A DNA stretch of 64,000 nt from Tiliqua scincoides (taxonomy: Eukaryota > Chordata > Lepidosauria > Squamata > Scincidae). Shown one piece after another: positions 32,801-40,458 of the stretch; position 1 is the stretch's first letter; the number at the start of each line of letters is the position of its first letter. Below the pieces are notes generated by a model. That model ran no database searches. It was given only the letters and a program-made list of their open reading frames with translations, and was not told the origin of the DNA. A program made the translations under genes and the position numbers. The DNA is taken from positions 1,453,029 to 1,517,028 of the forward strand of contig NC_089825.1 in assembly GCF_035046505.1 (NCBI RefSeq), in the 5' to 3' direction.

Positions 32801-33340
32801 TCTGTCCCAACTCTCCCCACACTCAACTTTAGTGGGTGTCACCTGGTTCTGGTGCTGACCCTCTAAGCCAGTGATTTCCAGCCTTCTTCATCCTGCAGCA
32901 CATTGGCAAGGCACCACAATGGTCAGGGCACACCAGCAGCCTTTTGCAGCTGACAAGGCACACTGTGCTGTCAATGGGGGCTCACCCCCCCCCAACGGTC
33001 CCATTGATAAATGACCTTCTCCCAAATTCCCACGGCACACCTGGGGACCATTCGCGGCACACCAGAAAATGGTTGCTCTAAGCACTCTGCCTGTCACCCT
33101 GTCCTGCGGCAGGAAGTTCCACAGACACCCTGTGCTGCCCCCCCCGTGCGCTCTGCCTGACCCCGTCCTGCGGCAGGGAGTTCCACAGACACTCAGTGCC
33201 TGCTGCGCACAGGAGGGCGAAGGGGAGGGGCAGCACTGAGGCCGGGGGCGAGCCGGGGAGGGGAACGGGGTCGCGGGGCCGGGAAGACGCTCCCGAGGCG
33301 TACCTGCGAGGGCGCGGCTCAGCAGGCGGCGCCAGGTCAT
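14782..33340 (-). CDS. GUK1: Guanylate kinase, complete gene, 8 coding exons
   Basis: Catalyses ATP + GMP (or dGMP) to ADP + GDP in purine nucleotide metabolism. Coding exons (minus strand): 33340-33304, 21479-21366, 20729-20688, 19121-19025, 18083-17945, 16823-16739, 15954-15869, 14817-14782. All introns are GT-AG and the phases agree, giving 636 nt including the stop (211 aa). Numbering from the second Met, the 198-aa kinase is close to human GUK1 (197 aa). Visible motifs are the P-loop GPSGAGKST (residues 11-19), GMP-site residues S37, R41, R44, Y53, E72, Y81, S84 and D101, and an Arg-rich lid near R135-R148. The 13-residue leader [13 protein letters not shown] is basic and lacks acids, resembling the alternative human GUK1 N-terminus. 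Mitochondrial targeting is an inference. A cytosolic form could start at the second Met from another first exon, which I did not find. The gene is head to head with MRPL55. Confidence 0.96.
15869..15954 (-). CDS. GUK1: GUK1 coding exon 7
   Basis: The acceptor is TTACACCAG and the donor GCAGAG|GTCAGT. It encodes [20 protein letters not shown] and SKLKAILAE. Human GUK1 reads SKEPGLFDVVIINDSLDQAY here. It ends in phase 0. Confidence 0.95.
16272..16303 (-). repeat. LINE UUCG tail remnant
   Basis: GGTTGGCACCCTTCAGTCTC then GAAAGAC. Only about 30 bp of the LINE tail is present, in GUK1 intron 6. Confidence 0.6.
16330..16535 (-). repeat. MIR-like (CORE) tRNA-derived SINE
   Basis: Antisense: TCCAAGGAGCTCATTATGG at the tail side, ACCACCCTGTGAGGTAGGTT in the core, GGGACTAGAACCCAGG at the B box. 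Same family as 30615 and 33870. Confidence 0.7.
16739..16823 (-). CDS. GUK1: GUK1 coding exon 6 (lid region)
   Basis: The acceptor is GGAGTTTAG, preceded by a TTGTTTTCCCC tract. The donor is CTGA|GTGAGT. It encodes [19 protein letters not shown] and then NAACIDMEL plus one base, matching the human lid segment EQRLRQRNTETEESLVKRL. The exon is only found by reading this strand, because no long ORF covers it. Confidence 0.93.
17945..18083 (-). CDS. GUK1: GUK1 coding exon 5
   Basis: The acceptor is CCTTCTCAG and the donor TTG|GTGAGA. It encodes [20 protein letters not shown], then [20 protein letters not shown] and PPSIETL. It contains the conserved Asp (D101) that contacts GMP. It ends in phase 0. 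Confidence 0.96.
18224..18563. mobile_element. hAT-like element, decayed ends, 8-bp TSD
   Basis: The right end AGCAACGCCACTG and an internal part (TTTTGGCTATAACTTTTGAT, AACATGATGGTATTATT) are shared with 62340-62597. Target copies ATCTCATA (18216-18223) and ACCTCATA (18564-18571) differ by one base. It lies in GUK1 intron 4. Confidence 0.75.
18585..18735 (-). repeat. tRNA-derived SINE, antisense, decayed
   Basis: GGCTCTCCAGAGTTTCCAAC, TCCTAGCCCTACCTGGAGAT and AAGCAGATGCTCTGTCAAAA match the family body and antisense head. Confidence 0.6.
19025..19121 (-). CDS. GUK1: GUK1 coding exon 4
   Basis: The acceptor is TTTATCCAG and the donor ACAAG|GTATGT. It encodes [14 protein letters not shown] then [18 protein letters not shown], the GMP-binding region with Y53, E72 and Y81. 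The frame is phase 1 in and phase 2 out, matching its neighbours. Confidence 0.96.
19380..19705. repeat. Decayed DNA-transposon-like repeat with nested palindromic arm
   Basis: Starts AGTGGTTTGCATACTTTTAG, with GGACCCACTGGAAGTGATGT repeated motifs. A palindromic-element arm (GCAATCCTATCCACAC) lies at 19505-19555. The far end, GGCTCACGACCCACAATC near 19692, is only a weak counterpart. Confidence 0.45.
20688..20729 (-). CDS. GUK1: GUK1 coding exon 3
   Basis: A 42-nt exon with acceptor TTGCTTTCAG and donor G|GTCAGT. It supplies [14 protein letters not shown] (the first codon is split), the conserved GMP-binding segment with two key arginines. Human GUK1 has HTTRNPRPGEENGK at this place. Confidence 0.95.
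21366..21479 (-). CDS. GUK1: GUK1 coding exon 2 (P-loop exon)
   Basis: The acceptor is CTCCCCACAG|CG followed by ATG at 21477. The exon encodes [19 protein letters not shown] and continues to GFSVS, ending with the first base of a His codon before donor GTGAGT at 21365. It holds the ATP-binding P-loop. The Met here matches the start of the standard cytosolic GUK1. Confidence 0.97.
21926..22070 (+). repeat. hAT-like MITE family A, left half
   Basis: CAGTGGTGCAGCTAGACGGG and GTGCAAAGCACT followed by diverged family A sequence. No right end found. It lies in GUK1 intron 1. Confidence 0.55.
23185..23530 (-). repeat. CR1 fragment nested in the pogo-like element
   Basis: Antisense CR1 RT region: TCCTTCTGGAGCACTTCTGA, ACCACTCAGAAAAGTTTAGT and CCAGTCCCAGGACAGATCCT. 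More diverged than the copy at 25380. Confidence 0.7.
23969..24072 (-). mobile_element. LINE 3' end inside the pogo-like terminus, perfect 11-bp TSD
   Basis: Antisense UUCG-tail LINE (TATGGTATCGCGCTCTGAAT). GAGGTTCTACT is repeated exactly at 23958-23968 and 24073-24083, so the insertion split the transposon's right inverted repeat. Confidence 0.85.
24401..24741 (+). mobile_element. hAT-like MITE family A, interrupted by a 5S SINE
   Basis: Left CAGTGGCATAGCTAGGAGG, right GGCTACGCCACTG. Target copies GCTGGAAC (24393-24400) and GTTGGAAC (24742-24749) differ by one base. The right arm is split by the SINE at 24573-24710. Confidence 0.85.
24573..24710 (+). mobile_element. 5S rRNA-derived SINE with LINE-type UUCG tail
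   Basis: 5S rRNA-like from CCCTGCACATGCCCGATCTC through GATCTCGGAAGCTAAGCAGG, TTAGTACTTGGATGGGAGAC and CCGCCTGGGAATACAAGGTG to GCTGTAGGCTT, covering the internal promoter (boxes A, IE and C). The first ~15 nt of 5S are missing. The 3' tail CATAGTCTTTCGAGACTGAA plus GGTTGCCAACC is the same as the tail of the LINE at 44225-44540. A 5S head with a LINE tail is a SINE3-type design. I recall a family named 5S-Sauria, but did not compare it. Confidence 0.92.
25380..26362 (-). mobile_element. CR1 LINE, 5'-truncated, long ORF
   Basis: Encodes the C-terminal part of CR1 ORF2: [59 protein letters not shown] and [12 protein letters not shown]. The 3' tail is AAGAACATAAGAACAGCCCC in antisense. The frame is open over about 265 codons but lacks several residues near the [11 protein letters not shown] motif (LYKS absent) relative to 35394-36995. 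It lies in GUK1 intron 1. Confidence 0.93.
26527..27375. repeat. Possible hAT-like element holding CR1 pieces
   Basis: Starts CAGGGGTGGGGAACCTGTGG, and a related inverted end is GGGCCACATCCAGCCCCTGG..GACAGCCCTG. A CR1 3' tail (26757-26857) and a diverged antisense CR1 stretch (about 26915-27210) lie inside. The boundaries are weak. Confidence 0.45.
26757..26857 (+). repeat. CR1 LINE 3' tail
   Basis: GGGGCATTTGGCGGGCTGCT, ATGGGCCTATGGCCTGATCC, CTGTTCTTATGTTA. Confidence 0.85.
27510..27602. repeat. Palindromic element
   Basis: CTACAATCCTATACACACCT, GAGAGTAAGTCTCACTGAAA and GACACTTACTTCTGAAGAGA show both inverted arms. Confidence 0.7.
27984..28212. mobile_element. hAT-like MITE (GGCACACC family), perfect 8-bp TSD
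   Basis: Ends CACTGAGTTTTCAACC and GGTTGAAAATGGTTG, inverted. GTCTACAC is repeated exactly at 27976-27983 and 28213-28220. The interior CAAGGCACACCATGCTGCC is shared with 32869-33075. Confidence 0.9.
28905..29222 (+). mobile_element. UUCG-tail LINE, 318 bp, perfect 11-bp TSD
   Basis: Encodes [20 protein letters not shown] to [18 protein letters not shown]. The tail is altered (GAGTCTTGCCAACTTGCCAA instead of the stem-loop). TATACAGGACC is repeated exactly at 28894-28904 and 29223-29233. Confidence 0.9.
29234..30285. other. GUK1 intron 1, nothing recognised
   Basis: No repeat identified except a small local duplication (GGCGCCCTCTTGCCCTCT, two to three units) at 30180-30222 and a C-tract at 30239. 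Confidence 0.3.
30288..30455. repeat. Second palindromic repeat family (AATCCTAAC ends)
   Basis: AATCCTAACAAACTTTTCAG and TGCTGAAAAGTTGGGTTAGG are inverted ends. CCTTACCTTGAGGAGGCCCC and GGATGCAGTGCATGCC are family motifs shared with 40860, 41279 and 42498. Confidence 0.7.
30615..30832 (+). repeat. MIR-like (CORE) tRNA-derived SINE
   Basis: A box ATAGTGGTTCGGAAGTTGGA, B box CAGGTTCAAATCCC, core CACCTACCTTACAGGGCTGT, and tail TATACAAATGTCAAATAAAT. Confidence 0.8.
31264..31635 (-). mobile_element. UUCG-tail LINE with 5' fold-back, perfect 10-bp TSD
   Basis: Encodes (minus) [20 protein letters not shown] to [18 protein letters not shown], and an intact tail AGTCTTTCGAGACTGAAGG. TTTCACATAG is repeated exactly at 31254-31263 and 31636-31645. 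The 5' end of the element holds an exact fold-back, TGTGGTCTACC then GGTAGACCACA. Confidence 0.9.
32130..32396 (-). repeat. CR1 LINE 3' end
   Basis: Antisense CR1: GGTCCATCTAGTGCAGCTTC, AGATCAGGAGGTTGCACATA, CACATGCTGTGGCAAGGAGT. Diverged. Confidence 0.8.
32463..32868 (-). repeat. CR1 LINE 3' end
   Basis: Antisense CR1 including the end of ORF2 ([32 protein letters not shown]). A further copy next to 32130-32396. Confidence 0.85.
32869..33075. mobile_element. hAT-like MITE (GGCACACC family), perfect 8-bp TSD
   Basis: CAGTGATTTCCAGCC at left, AAAATGGTTG at right. CTCTAAGC is repeated exactly at 32861-32868 and 33076-33083. It inserted at the edge of a CR1 copy. Confidence 0.9.
33084..33200. 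repeat. CR1-derived short tandem duplication next to the promoter
   Basis: CCTGCGGCAGGGAGTTCCAC and a near copy occur about 70 bp apart, and resemble the CR1 motif CCACAGGATGTGG..GAGTTCCAC. The duplication lies at the 3' (intron) side of GUK1 exon 1. Confidence 0.5.
33304..33340 (-). CDS. GUK1: GUK1 coding exon 1 (N-terminal leader)
   Basis: ATG at 33340-33338 encodes [12 protein letters not shown] plus one base of the next codon. The donor is CTCGCAG|GTACGC at 33303. Joined to the next exon it yields Ala then MTGPRP, in frame. It lies inside the CpG-rich promoter region. The arginine-rich, acid-free sequence suggests a mitochondrial presequence. The start rests on frame continuity, since no transcript is available. 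Confidence 0.8.
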
Positions 33341-33499
33341 CGGGAGAGGCAGAGGCGCAGCCGCCGCCCGCCGCAGCAGGGCTCACCCGAGCCCCGCCCC
33401 TCCCGCCTGGCGCCCGGGCGACGTCATGGTCGCGCGCCCCTCCCTCGCCCTTCCGCGCCAGAACTGCGGCGTCGCGGCACGGTGACGTCAACGCGGCGC

Positions 33500-33561
33500 C
33501 GGGACGGGCGTGGGAGAGCCGGGCGCATGCGCAGATGAGGGGAGGGGGGCGCAGCGGCAGG
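33500..33561 (+). other. MRPL55: Inferred MRPL55 non-coding first exon
   Basis: GC-rich sequence downstream of the CRE, ending in a good donor (GCAGG|GTGAGC). It would splice to an acceptor TTTGCCCAG at 34954, just upstream of the MRPL55 ATG. The start is arbitrary. This is inferred from the promoter position and splice sites only. Confidence 0.45.
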
Positions 33562-33699
33562 GTGAGCAGCTCCGCCGGGGCAGACCATTGGGGAGGAGGC
33601 CAGTGTCGGGGCAGAGCAGAGCATCAGTGGGGCCCTCCATGCTTCTTTGCCCAGAGTGGCGTTGCTCTGGAGGCGCCTGGCACGGTGGGCATGTGCATG

Positions 33700-33865
33700 G
33701 GACTGGCCTGTGGGACTCCTTGCCACGAGAGGGGGACGCCTGGCCCAGGTGTCTTTGTAAGGGTTCGGATGGGTTGGTGGAGGAACCCCTGGCCACTGGA
33801 TGTGGGGATGGTACCTGCCCTGGGTGCTGTTGAAAGGCATGGAGGAAAAATCCATCGTAGGTTGA
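33700..33865 (+). repeat. CR1 remnant
   Basis: GTGGGACTCCTTGCCACGAG and a second unit CCTGGCCACTGGATGTGGGG, then GGAGGAAAAATCCATCGTAG. Degraded CR1 3' region. Confidence 0.55.
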
Positions 33866-33867
33866 TG

Positions 33868-34078
33868 TATTTTTCACGTTTTTATACCGCCCTGCGGCCG
33901 GTGCCCACAGCAGCTCCCCTCCTTTTGTCCTCACAACAACCCTGTGAGGTAGGTGAGGCTGAAAGAAAGTGACTGGCCAGGGTCACCCAGGAAGCTTTGT
34001 GGCTCAGGCGGGATTTGAACCTGGATCTTCCAGTTCTAAGTCCACCTCCCTAACCACTACACCACCGTATGTGCAACC
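33868..34078 (-). repeat. MIR-like (CORE) tRNA-derived SINE
   Basis: Antisense: TTTTATACCGCCCTGCGGCC, CAACCCTGTGAGGTAGGTGA, GGATTTGAACCTGGATCTTC, CCTAACCACTACACCACCGT. Well preserved. Confidence 0.85.
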
Positions 34079-34079
34079 T

Positions 34080-34412
34080 CCTGGTTTCAGAAGTAGGCTG
34101 TCTCTGAACACCAGCATGTAATTAGCCTGTGGAACTCCTTACCACTAGATGTGGGGATGGCACCTGCCCTATATGCCATTGAAAAGGGATTGGGCAGATT
34201 TCTGGAGTAAAAGCCCATCCCAGGTTACAAGCCATGATGTGTATGTGCAACCCCTGACTTTAGAAATGGGCTATGCCCCATGCAAGGGAGGGCATCCGGA
34301 ATTAGGTTTCTTGTTGTCTTGTGTGCCCCCTAAAGCATCTGTTGGGCAATGTGAGATACAGGAAGCTAGACTAGATGGTCCTATGGCCTGATCCAGCAAG
34401 GCTGTTCCTGTG
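34080..34412 (+). repeat. CR1 LINE 3' end
   Basis: CTGTGGAACTCCTTACCACT, TTACAAGCCATGATGTGTAT, GAGATACAGGAAGCTAGACT and GGCCTGATCCAGCAAGGCTG. In MRPL55 intron 1. Confidence 0.85.
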
Positions 34413-34466
34413 GAAGCAAGTGCCCATGAGGCTTGCAACTGGATTCCCTGCATGTCTGCTTGGAGG

Positions 34467-34687
34467 CAGGGATATGCAGTAGGTGGGGAGGTAGGCGAGG
34501 CAGAGCCTCCCAGAGGGAGTTTTTTAAAAAGCATCACCACCATTTGAGGCAAGGCAGGTGAGAGCTTTCCTAGCAGAGTCCTTTGAAAAGTGCCTCCACC
34601 ATGTGAGGTGCACAAGCACTCATAACCCACGCACAGAACATGGGGAGGCTCTGCCTGTCCTGCCTCCCCGCCCACTGCACGTCTCTC
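34467..34687. mobile_element. hAT-like MITE family B with 8-bp TSD
   Basis: CAGGGATATGCAGTAGGTGG at left and CGCCCACTGCACGTCTCTC at right, inverted. GGCAGAGCCTCCC and GGGAGGCTCTGCC face each other inside. CTTGGAGG (34459-34466) and TTTGGAGG (34688-34695) differ by one base. Confidence 0.88.
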
Positions 34688-34972
34688 TTTGGAGGTGATG
34701 CCTGCTACATCTTGGCTTCTGGGGTGGGCTATCGCTTCTTCTGATTAGGACTGTTGCTTATACCACTTGACCACACTGTCATATCTGAGCCACACAAACC
34801 CTATTTTGAAAAATCTTCCTTTGCTTTTCCAGCAGGTTGTAGAGTGGGACTTTGGCTCTCGGATCATGACCCTTGCCAGGTTTTGCAGCCTGTGCTCATC
34901 CTAGAAGTTGTTTCTGATGTTCCGTTGTGTTAGAAACTGGACATTGTTTGCCCAGCCTCGATGCAAGCTCAG

Positions 34973-34998
34973 TATGGCAGCTATCAACAGGACTTTAA
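34973..34998 (+). CDS. MRPL55: MRPL55 coding exon 1
   Basis: ATG at 34973 encodes MAAINRTL plus AG of a split Arg codon, with donor TTTAAG|GTACAG. The likely acceptor upstream is TTTGCCCAG at 34946-34954, leaving an 18-nt 5' UTR in this exon. The start matches the human MAAVGS N-terminus only at MAA. A CR1 LINE copy begins within tens of bases downstream of the donor. Confidence 0.75.
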
Positions 34999-37900
34999 GG
35001 TACAGCACGTCGGGGGAAGAATACCAGGCAAATCTCTCACAAAAACCCTTGACTTCCGACGGGCGGACTTCCCTCAAATGAGGAGGCTGGTTAGAAGGAG
35101 GTTGAAAGGGAGGGTAAAAAGAGTCCAATCTCTCCAGAGTGCATGGAGGCTGCTTAAAACAACAGTAATAGAGGCCCAGCAGAGGTGTATACTGCAAAGA
35201 AAGAAGGGTTCCACTAAATCCAGGAGGGTGCCCGCATGGCTAACCAGCCAAGTTAGGGAGGCTGTGAAGGGCAAGGAAGCTTCCTTCCGTAAATGGAAGT
35301 CTTGCCCTAATGAGGAGAATAAAAAGGAACATAAACTGTGGCAAAAGAAATGTAAGAAGGTGATACGGGAGGCCAAGTGAGACTGAGGAACGCATGGCCA
35401 GCAACATTAAGGGGAATAATAAAAGCTTCTTCAAATATGTTAGAAGCAGGAAACCCGCCAGAGAAGTGGTTGGCCCTCTGGATGGTGAGGGAGGGAAAGG
35501 GGAGATAAAAGGAGACTTAGAGATGGCAGAGAAATTAAATGAGTTCTTTGCATCTGTCTTCACGGCAGAAGACCTCGGGCAGATACCGCTGCCCGAACGG
35601 GCCCTCCTGACCGAGGAGTTAAGTCAGATAGAGGTTAAAAGAGAAGATGTTTCAGACCTCATTGATAAATTAAAGATCAATAAGTCACCGGGCCCTGATG
35701 GCATCCACCCTAGAGTTATTAAGGAATTGAAGAATGAAGTTGCTGATCTCTTGACTAAGGTATGCAACTTGTCCCTCAAAACGGCCACGGTGCCAGAAGA
35801 TTGGAGGATAGCAAATGTCACGCCTATTTTTAAAAAGGGAAAGAGGGGGGACCGGGGAAACTATAGGCCGGTCAGCCTAACTTCCATACCGGGTAAGATG
35901 GTGGAATGCCTCATCAAAGATAGGATCTCAAAACACATAGACGAACAGGCCTTGCTGAGGGAGAGTCAGCATGGCTTCTGTAAGGGTAAGTCTTGCCTTA
36001 CGAACCTTATAGAATTCTTTGAAAAGGTCAACAGGCATGTGGATGTGGGAGAACCCGTGGACATTATATATCTGGACTTTCAGAAGGCGTTTGACACGGT
36101 CCCTCACCAAAGGCTACTGAAAAAACTCCACAGTCAGGGAATTAGAGGACAGGTCCTCTCATGGATTGAGAACTGGTTGGAGGCCAGGAAGCAGAGAGTG
36201 GGTGTCAATGGGCAATTTTCACAATGGAGAGAGGTGAAAAGCGGTGTGTCCCAAGGATCTGTCCTGGGACCGGTGCTCTTCAACCTCTTCATAAATGACC
36301 TGGAGACAGGGGTGAGCAGTGAGGTTGCAAAGTTTGCGGACGACACCAAACTTTTCCGAGTGGTGAAGACCAGAAGTGATTGTGAGGAGCTCCAGAAGGA
36401 TCTCTCCAGACTGGCAGAATGGGCAGCAAAATGGCAGATGCGCTTCATTGTCAGTAAGTGTAAAGTCATGCACATTGGGACAAAAAATCAAAACTTTAGA
36501 TATAGGCTGATGGGTTCTGAGCTGTCTGTGACAGATCAGGAGAGAGATCTGGGGGTGGTGGTGGACAGGTCGATGAAAGTGTCGACCCAATGTGCGGCGG
36601 CAGTGAAGAAGGCCGTTTCTATGCTTGGGATCATTAGGAAGGTTATTGAGAACAAAACGGCTAGTATTATAATGCCGTTGTACAAATCTATGGTAAGGCC
36701 ACACCTGGAGTATTGTGTCCAGTTCTGGTCACCGCATCTCAAAAAAGACATAGTGGAAATGGAAAAGGTGCAAAAGAGAGCGACTAGGATGATTACAGGG
36801 CTGGGGCACCTTCCTTACGAGGAAAGGCTACGGCATTTGGGCCTCTTCAGCCTAGAAAAGAGACGCCTGAGAGGGGACATGATTGAGACATACAAAATTA
36901 TGCAGGGGATGGACAGAGTGGATAGCGAGATGCTCTTTACACTCTCACATAACAACAGAACCAGGGGACATCCACTCAAATTGAGTGTTGTGTGAGTTAG
37001 AACAGACAAAAGAAAATATTTCTTTACTCAGCGTGTGGTTGGTCTGTGGAACTCCTTGCCACAGGATGTGGTGATGGCGTCTAGCCTGGACGCCTTTAAA
37101 AGGGGATTGGACAAGTTTCTGGAGGAAAAATCCATTATGGGGTACAAGCCATGATGTGTATGCGCAACCTCCTGATTTTAGAAATGGGTTATGTCAGAAT
37201 GCCAGATGCAAGGGAGGGCACCAGGATGAGGTCTCTTGTTATCTGGTGTGCTCCCTGGGGCATTTGGTGGGCCGCTGTGAGATACAGGAAGCTGGACTAG
37301 ATGGGCTATGGCCTGATCCAGTGGGGCTGTTCTTATGTACTACTCCTGAACAGTGGGCCTGAATGGAGTGCTAGGTGCTGTACAGGGCCAGAAGTGATAT
37401 AGCCCTTAATGTGTTGGTTCTCATGTATACCTTACATATAAATAAACCTCACTACTCAGTTAAACCCAGCCCCCATCATGATTTGGTGCTTGTGATTTTG
37501 TGCAGGAACAGGCTCTGCCTGTCTTCTCATAAACAGTCACCCACTGGTAAGCCCCACTGCCAAACACAATGCAGTCTGGTTCTGAGTAAGCATAGTTCAC
37601 TTTGTGGGTAAAGAGCAAGTGCAAGTTGAGATTTAGTTGTATTTACAAGTGAGTCAGCTGCTGCCACGTATTTCATTGCTTTCTTCAGCACCATTGTTAT
37701 GGGGAGAGAGGCTGTGTTAGAGCATGTCATTTGCAGGCAGAGTCCCACGTTCAATCCCCAACACTTCTAGTTAAGCAACTGGGTAGAAAGGCTAGGTAGT
37801 GCTTGTATCTAAGATGCTGAGTGAGTTGCTGCCCTTGAGAGCAGACAGACCAATAGCCTAACTTGGTCTTGGACAGCTTCCTATGTGTTTACTATCAAGC

Positions 37901-40409
37901 TTTTTCATGTTTATGAGGATGATCTGAGTGATTTGGCAGATTCATAAGGGAACCCGCAGTCCTTGATAGCCGGTTTTCCTTGCCCTGAAATGCTTCATAC
38001 AGATAGATACCTTTTCTTGGAGAAAAATATTGCACTCTAGATGATGTGATGGAGGCTGACCAGCTCCATAATATCCATCTGATTCTTTGACCTGCCATAA
38101 ATGCAGGTCTTGCTGGATTACTGTTGTGGTTATATGGGATCTTTCAACTGTTAGCTGCCTTGGAGCACAAGCCTAACCAGGTCTACTCAGAAGTAAGTTC
38201 TATTTTACTCAATGGGGCTTACTCTCAGGAAAGTGTGGTTAGGATTGCAGCCTTAGTGTGGCCTGTTCAGAGAGGTGTTCCCTCTGTTTTGACGGGTGTC
38301 TTTCTGGTTCTAATGGATTTCTGTTGAACTTGTTACTTTTTAAGTGATTGCTGTATGATGTTGAGTATTTTAATCAGTACACTGTAGTGGCTCCTCATCA
38401 GAGTTGGGTATGTTCTGGCTTCTGGGGTGTGTGTGTGTGTGTGCATGCATGTGTGTTTTCAAAATGTGCATGTGCTTCCAGTATGTCAAATTCTGTCTGG
38501 AATTTGTTTCAGAACCTTTCGACCAGAGGCCTTCTTCGGCCTCCTCCCAAGACTTTGTGGCATCCACACGTCCACCAGCCAGCCCAACTCCAACCGAACG
38601 TCTGTTGTCCGCATCCCAAGGCAAAAATATGCCAGGACCTATCCAGTGCTGCTAGTGAGGCCTGATGGCTCTTCGATCCACATCCGCTACAAAGAACCAA
38701 GGAGGATCCTTTCAGTGAGTGTTGCGTTCGGCCTTTCCTGGGGGGGGGGGGGGGAGAGAGAGAATCTTCCAGCTGAGAGTATCCTAGTTCTTGTCTGCAC
38801 TGCCTGGCAGCAGCTGTCCAGGTTGTCAAATGGTGATCTCTCCCAGGCCCGCCCCCTGGAAATGTAGATGAGGCTTGGAACTTGGAGCACACAGGCTTGG
38901 ACCCTGTGGTGCAGTCCTTCCTCAGCTTGAGTTAGTGGAACACAGGCCAGACTTAGCAGGCTTGACCACTGTTCTGCATAAACACTAGAGAGCACTTGAG
39001 TACCTGTTTGATGTAGCAGCGCAAGATGCTGCTTTGGGAAGCACCCAAGGCTTGTTATGGCCTTGTTGCTTGTTGGGAGTGTAGAGCACTGAAAGTTGTC
39101 GCAGTTTGACACTGCTTGGGAAGCCCACAAGGCCTAGGGCCTGGTGGCTTGCTGGGAGTACAGAAAGCAGATGCACTGAAGGGTTAGTAGGAACCGAAAT
39201 AGCAAGGAATCAGAGCAAGGATGAGACGGCAGTCATGGATTCAAAGGGTAAAATGCTGGCAGGAAAGCTAGAAGCAGAACGCTGGGAGATCGAGAGAGAA
39301 ATGCGATCCTCCCGGCTAGCCCGCTCAGCCTTTGTTGAATCTTAAAAACATGACACAATACTATTACAACATTAAGGGTTATTAAAGGGTAATAAGATTA
39401 TACTGGCTGCTTACTAGCTAGTTCTAGCTTAACCACAATCCACATTCCTAGATATGATTCTCCATAACATCTTCTTGTTGACTGGCTATGGAGCTTCAGA
39501 CTCAGCATGTCACCAAGGCCATGCTGAGTGTGCTCTGTGCAGGTGCAAAATGTGCTTTGCTTTATTGCCAGCATACCAAGGCTAAAACTAGTGCCTCTGC
39601 ATGAACACTATAGTTCAACATGCCCCTGCTGACCACCCAGTGCAGAAGAAAGAGAATTCACAATTCACAAGCTGTCCTTGAGGAAAGCTTGCCTTCCATT
39701 TCCAATCATATCACTGGAGAACCCCATATGTGTAGATGTTTGTTTCTGGTGAGTAAGATTAGCTTACAGCCCAAGTCTTACTGAACATAAAGGGCTTACT
39801 TCTAAATAAAATAAATAACATTGTTTTCAAACACCTTTATGTATAAGTGTGCAGGTGACATCTTCCTAGGAGTACTTGCTAGCTGCTTCTGGCTTTAATT
39901 CTCCCTTCAACTGCCAAACTAGCAGTTGTACTCCAGAAATATTTAAGCGGCAAAGTCAGTTTTATAAAAAAATGTGAATAATTGTTGAAAAACTTCATGG
40001 GGAACTGCATGTCTTATTAATCAATAAACTGTACTTGTGTTTAATTATAATGTCATTTTTTAAATGGTTAACACTGCAATCTGATGTACACTTTCCTGCA
40101 AGTAAATTGGTTAAATAAGCTTTTATGAAACTCCAGGATTTCGCGACTTGAAAACATCTGGCAGAGATGTTGACCATCCTGGGGGGGAGGTCAGATTGAT
40201 CTGACCTTGAGAATACAACATCACTGAATTTCTTCCTTTTTTAAGGGGAGTCTTCAGATGCCTCATCCATAAACTGAAGCTCAAATGTGAAACATCAGAA
40301 GTGGCTCCCAGACATTAAACCCTTTACAGCACTACCCAAAAGTGCTTGTCTGGGGAAGGCTAGAGCTACTGAATTTCTGCCTGTTGGTATTAAAGGAAAT
40401 AGAACCCTG

Positions 40410-40458
<49 letters not shown>

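Larger units (their letters stand above)
33190..33620. promoter_or_regulatory. CpG-rich bidirectional promoter, GUK1 / MRPL55
   Basis: A GC- and CpG-dense stretch spans the start of GUK1 (minus strand, ATG at 33340) and the inferred first exon of MRPL55 (plus strand, donor G|GTGAGC after 33561). It contains TGACGTCA at 33483-33490 (a complete CRE palindrome), GACGTCAT at 33420-33427, GCGCATGCGC at 33523-33532 (an NRF-1-type palindrome) and an inverted CCAAT core (ATTGG) near 33589. NRF-1 sites are typical of nuclear genes for mitochondrial proteins, which fits MRPL55. There is no TATA box near either start. Transcription start sites are not determined. Confidence 0.8.

Noticed and set aside
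33196-33972. A 258-codon plus-strand ORF across the CpG island
   Set aside because: It overlaps the GUK1 first exon and the promoter, is made of GC-rich low-complexity residues, and runs into a SINE. It is a by-product of high GC content.
38427-38512. Start of MRPL55 at the in-frame Met before exon 2
   Set aside because: It would translate the GT microsatellite (CVCVCMHVC) and ignore a good acceptor. The ATG exon at 34973 gives a human-like start.
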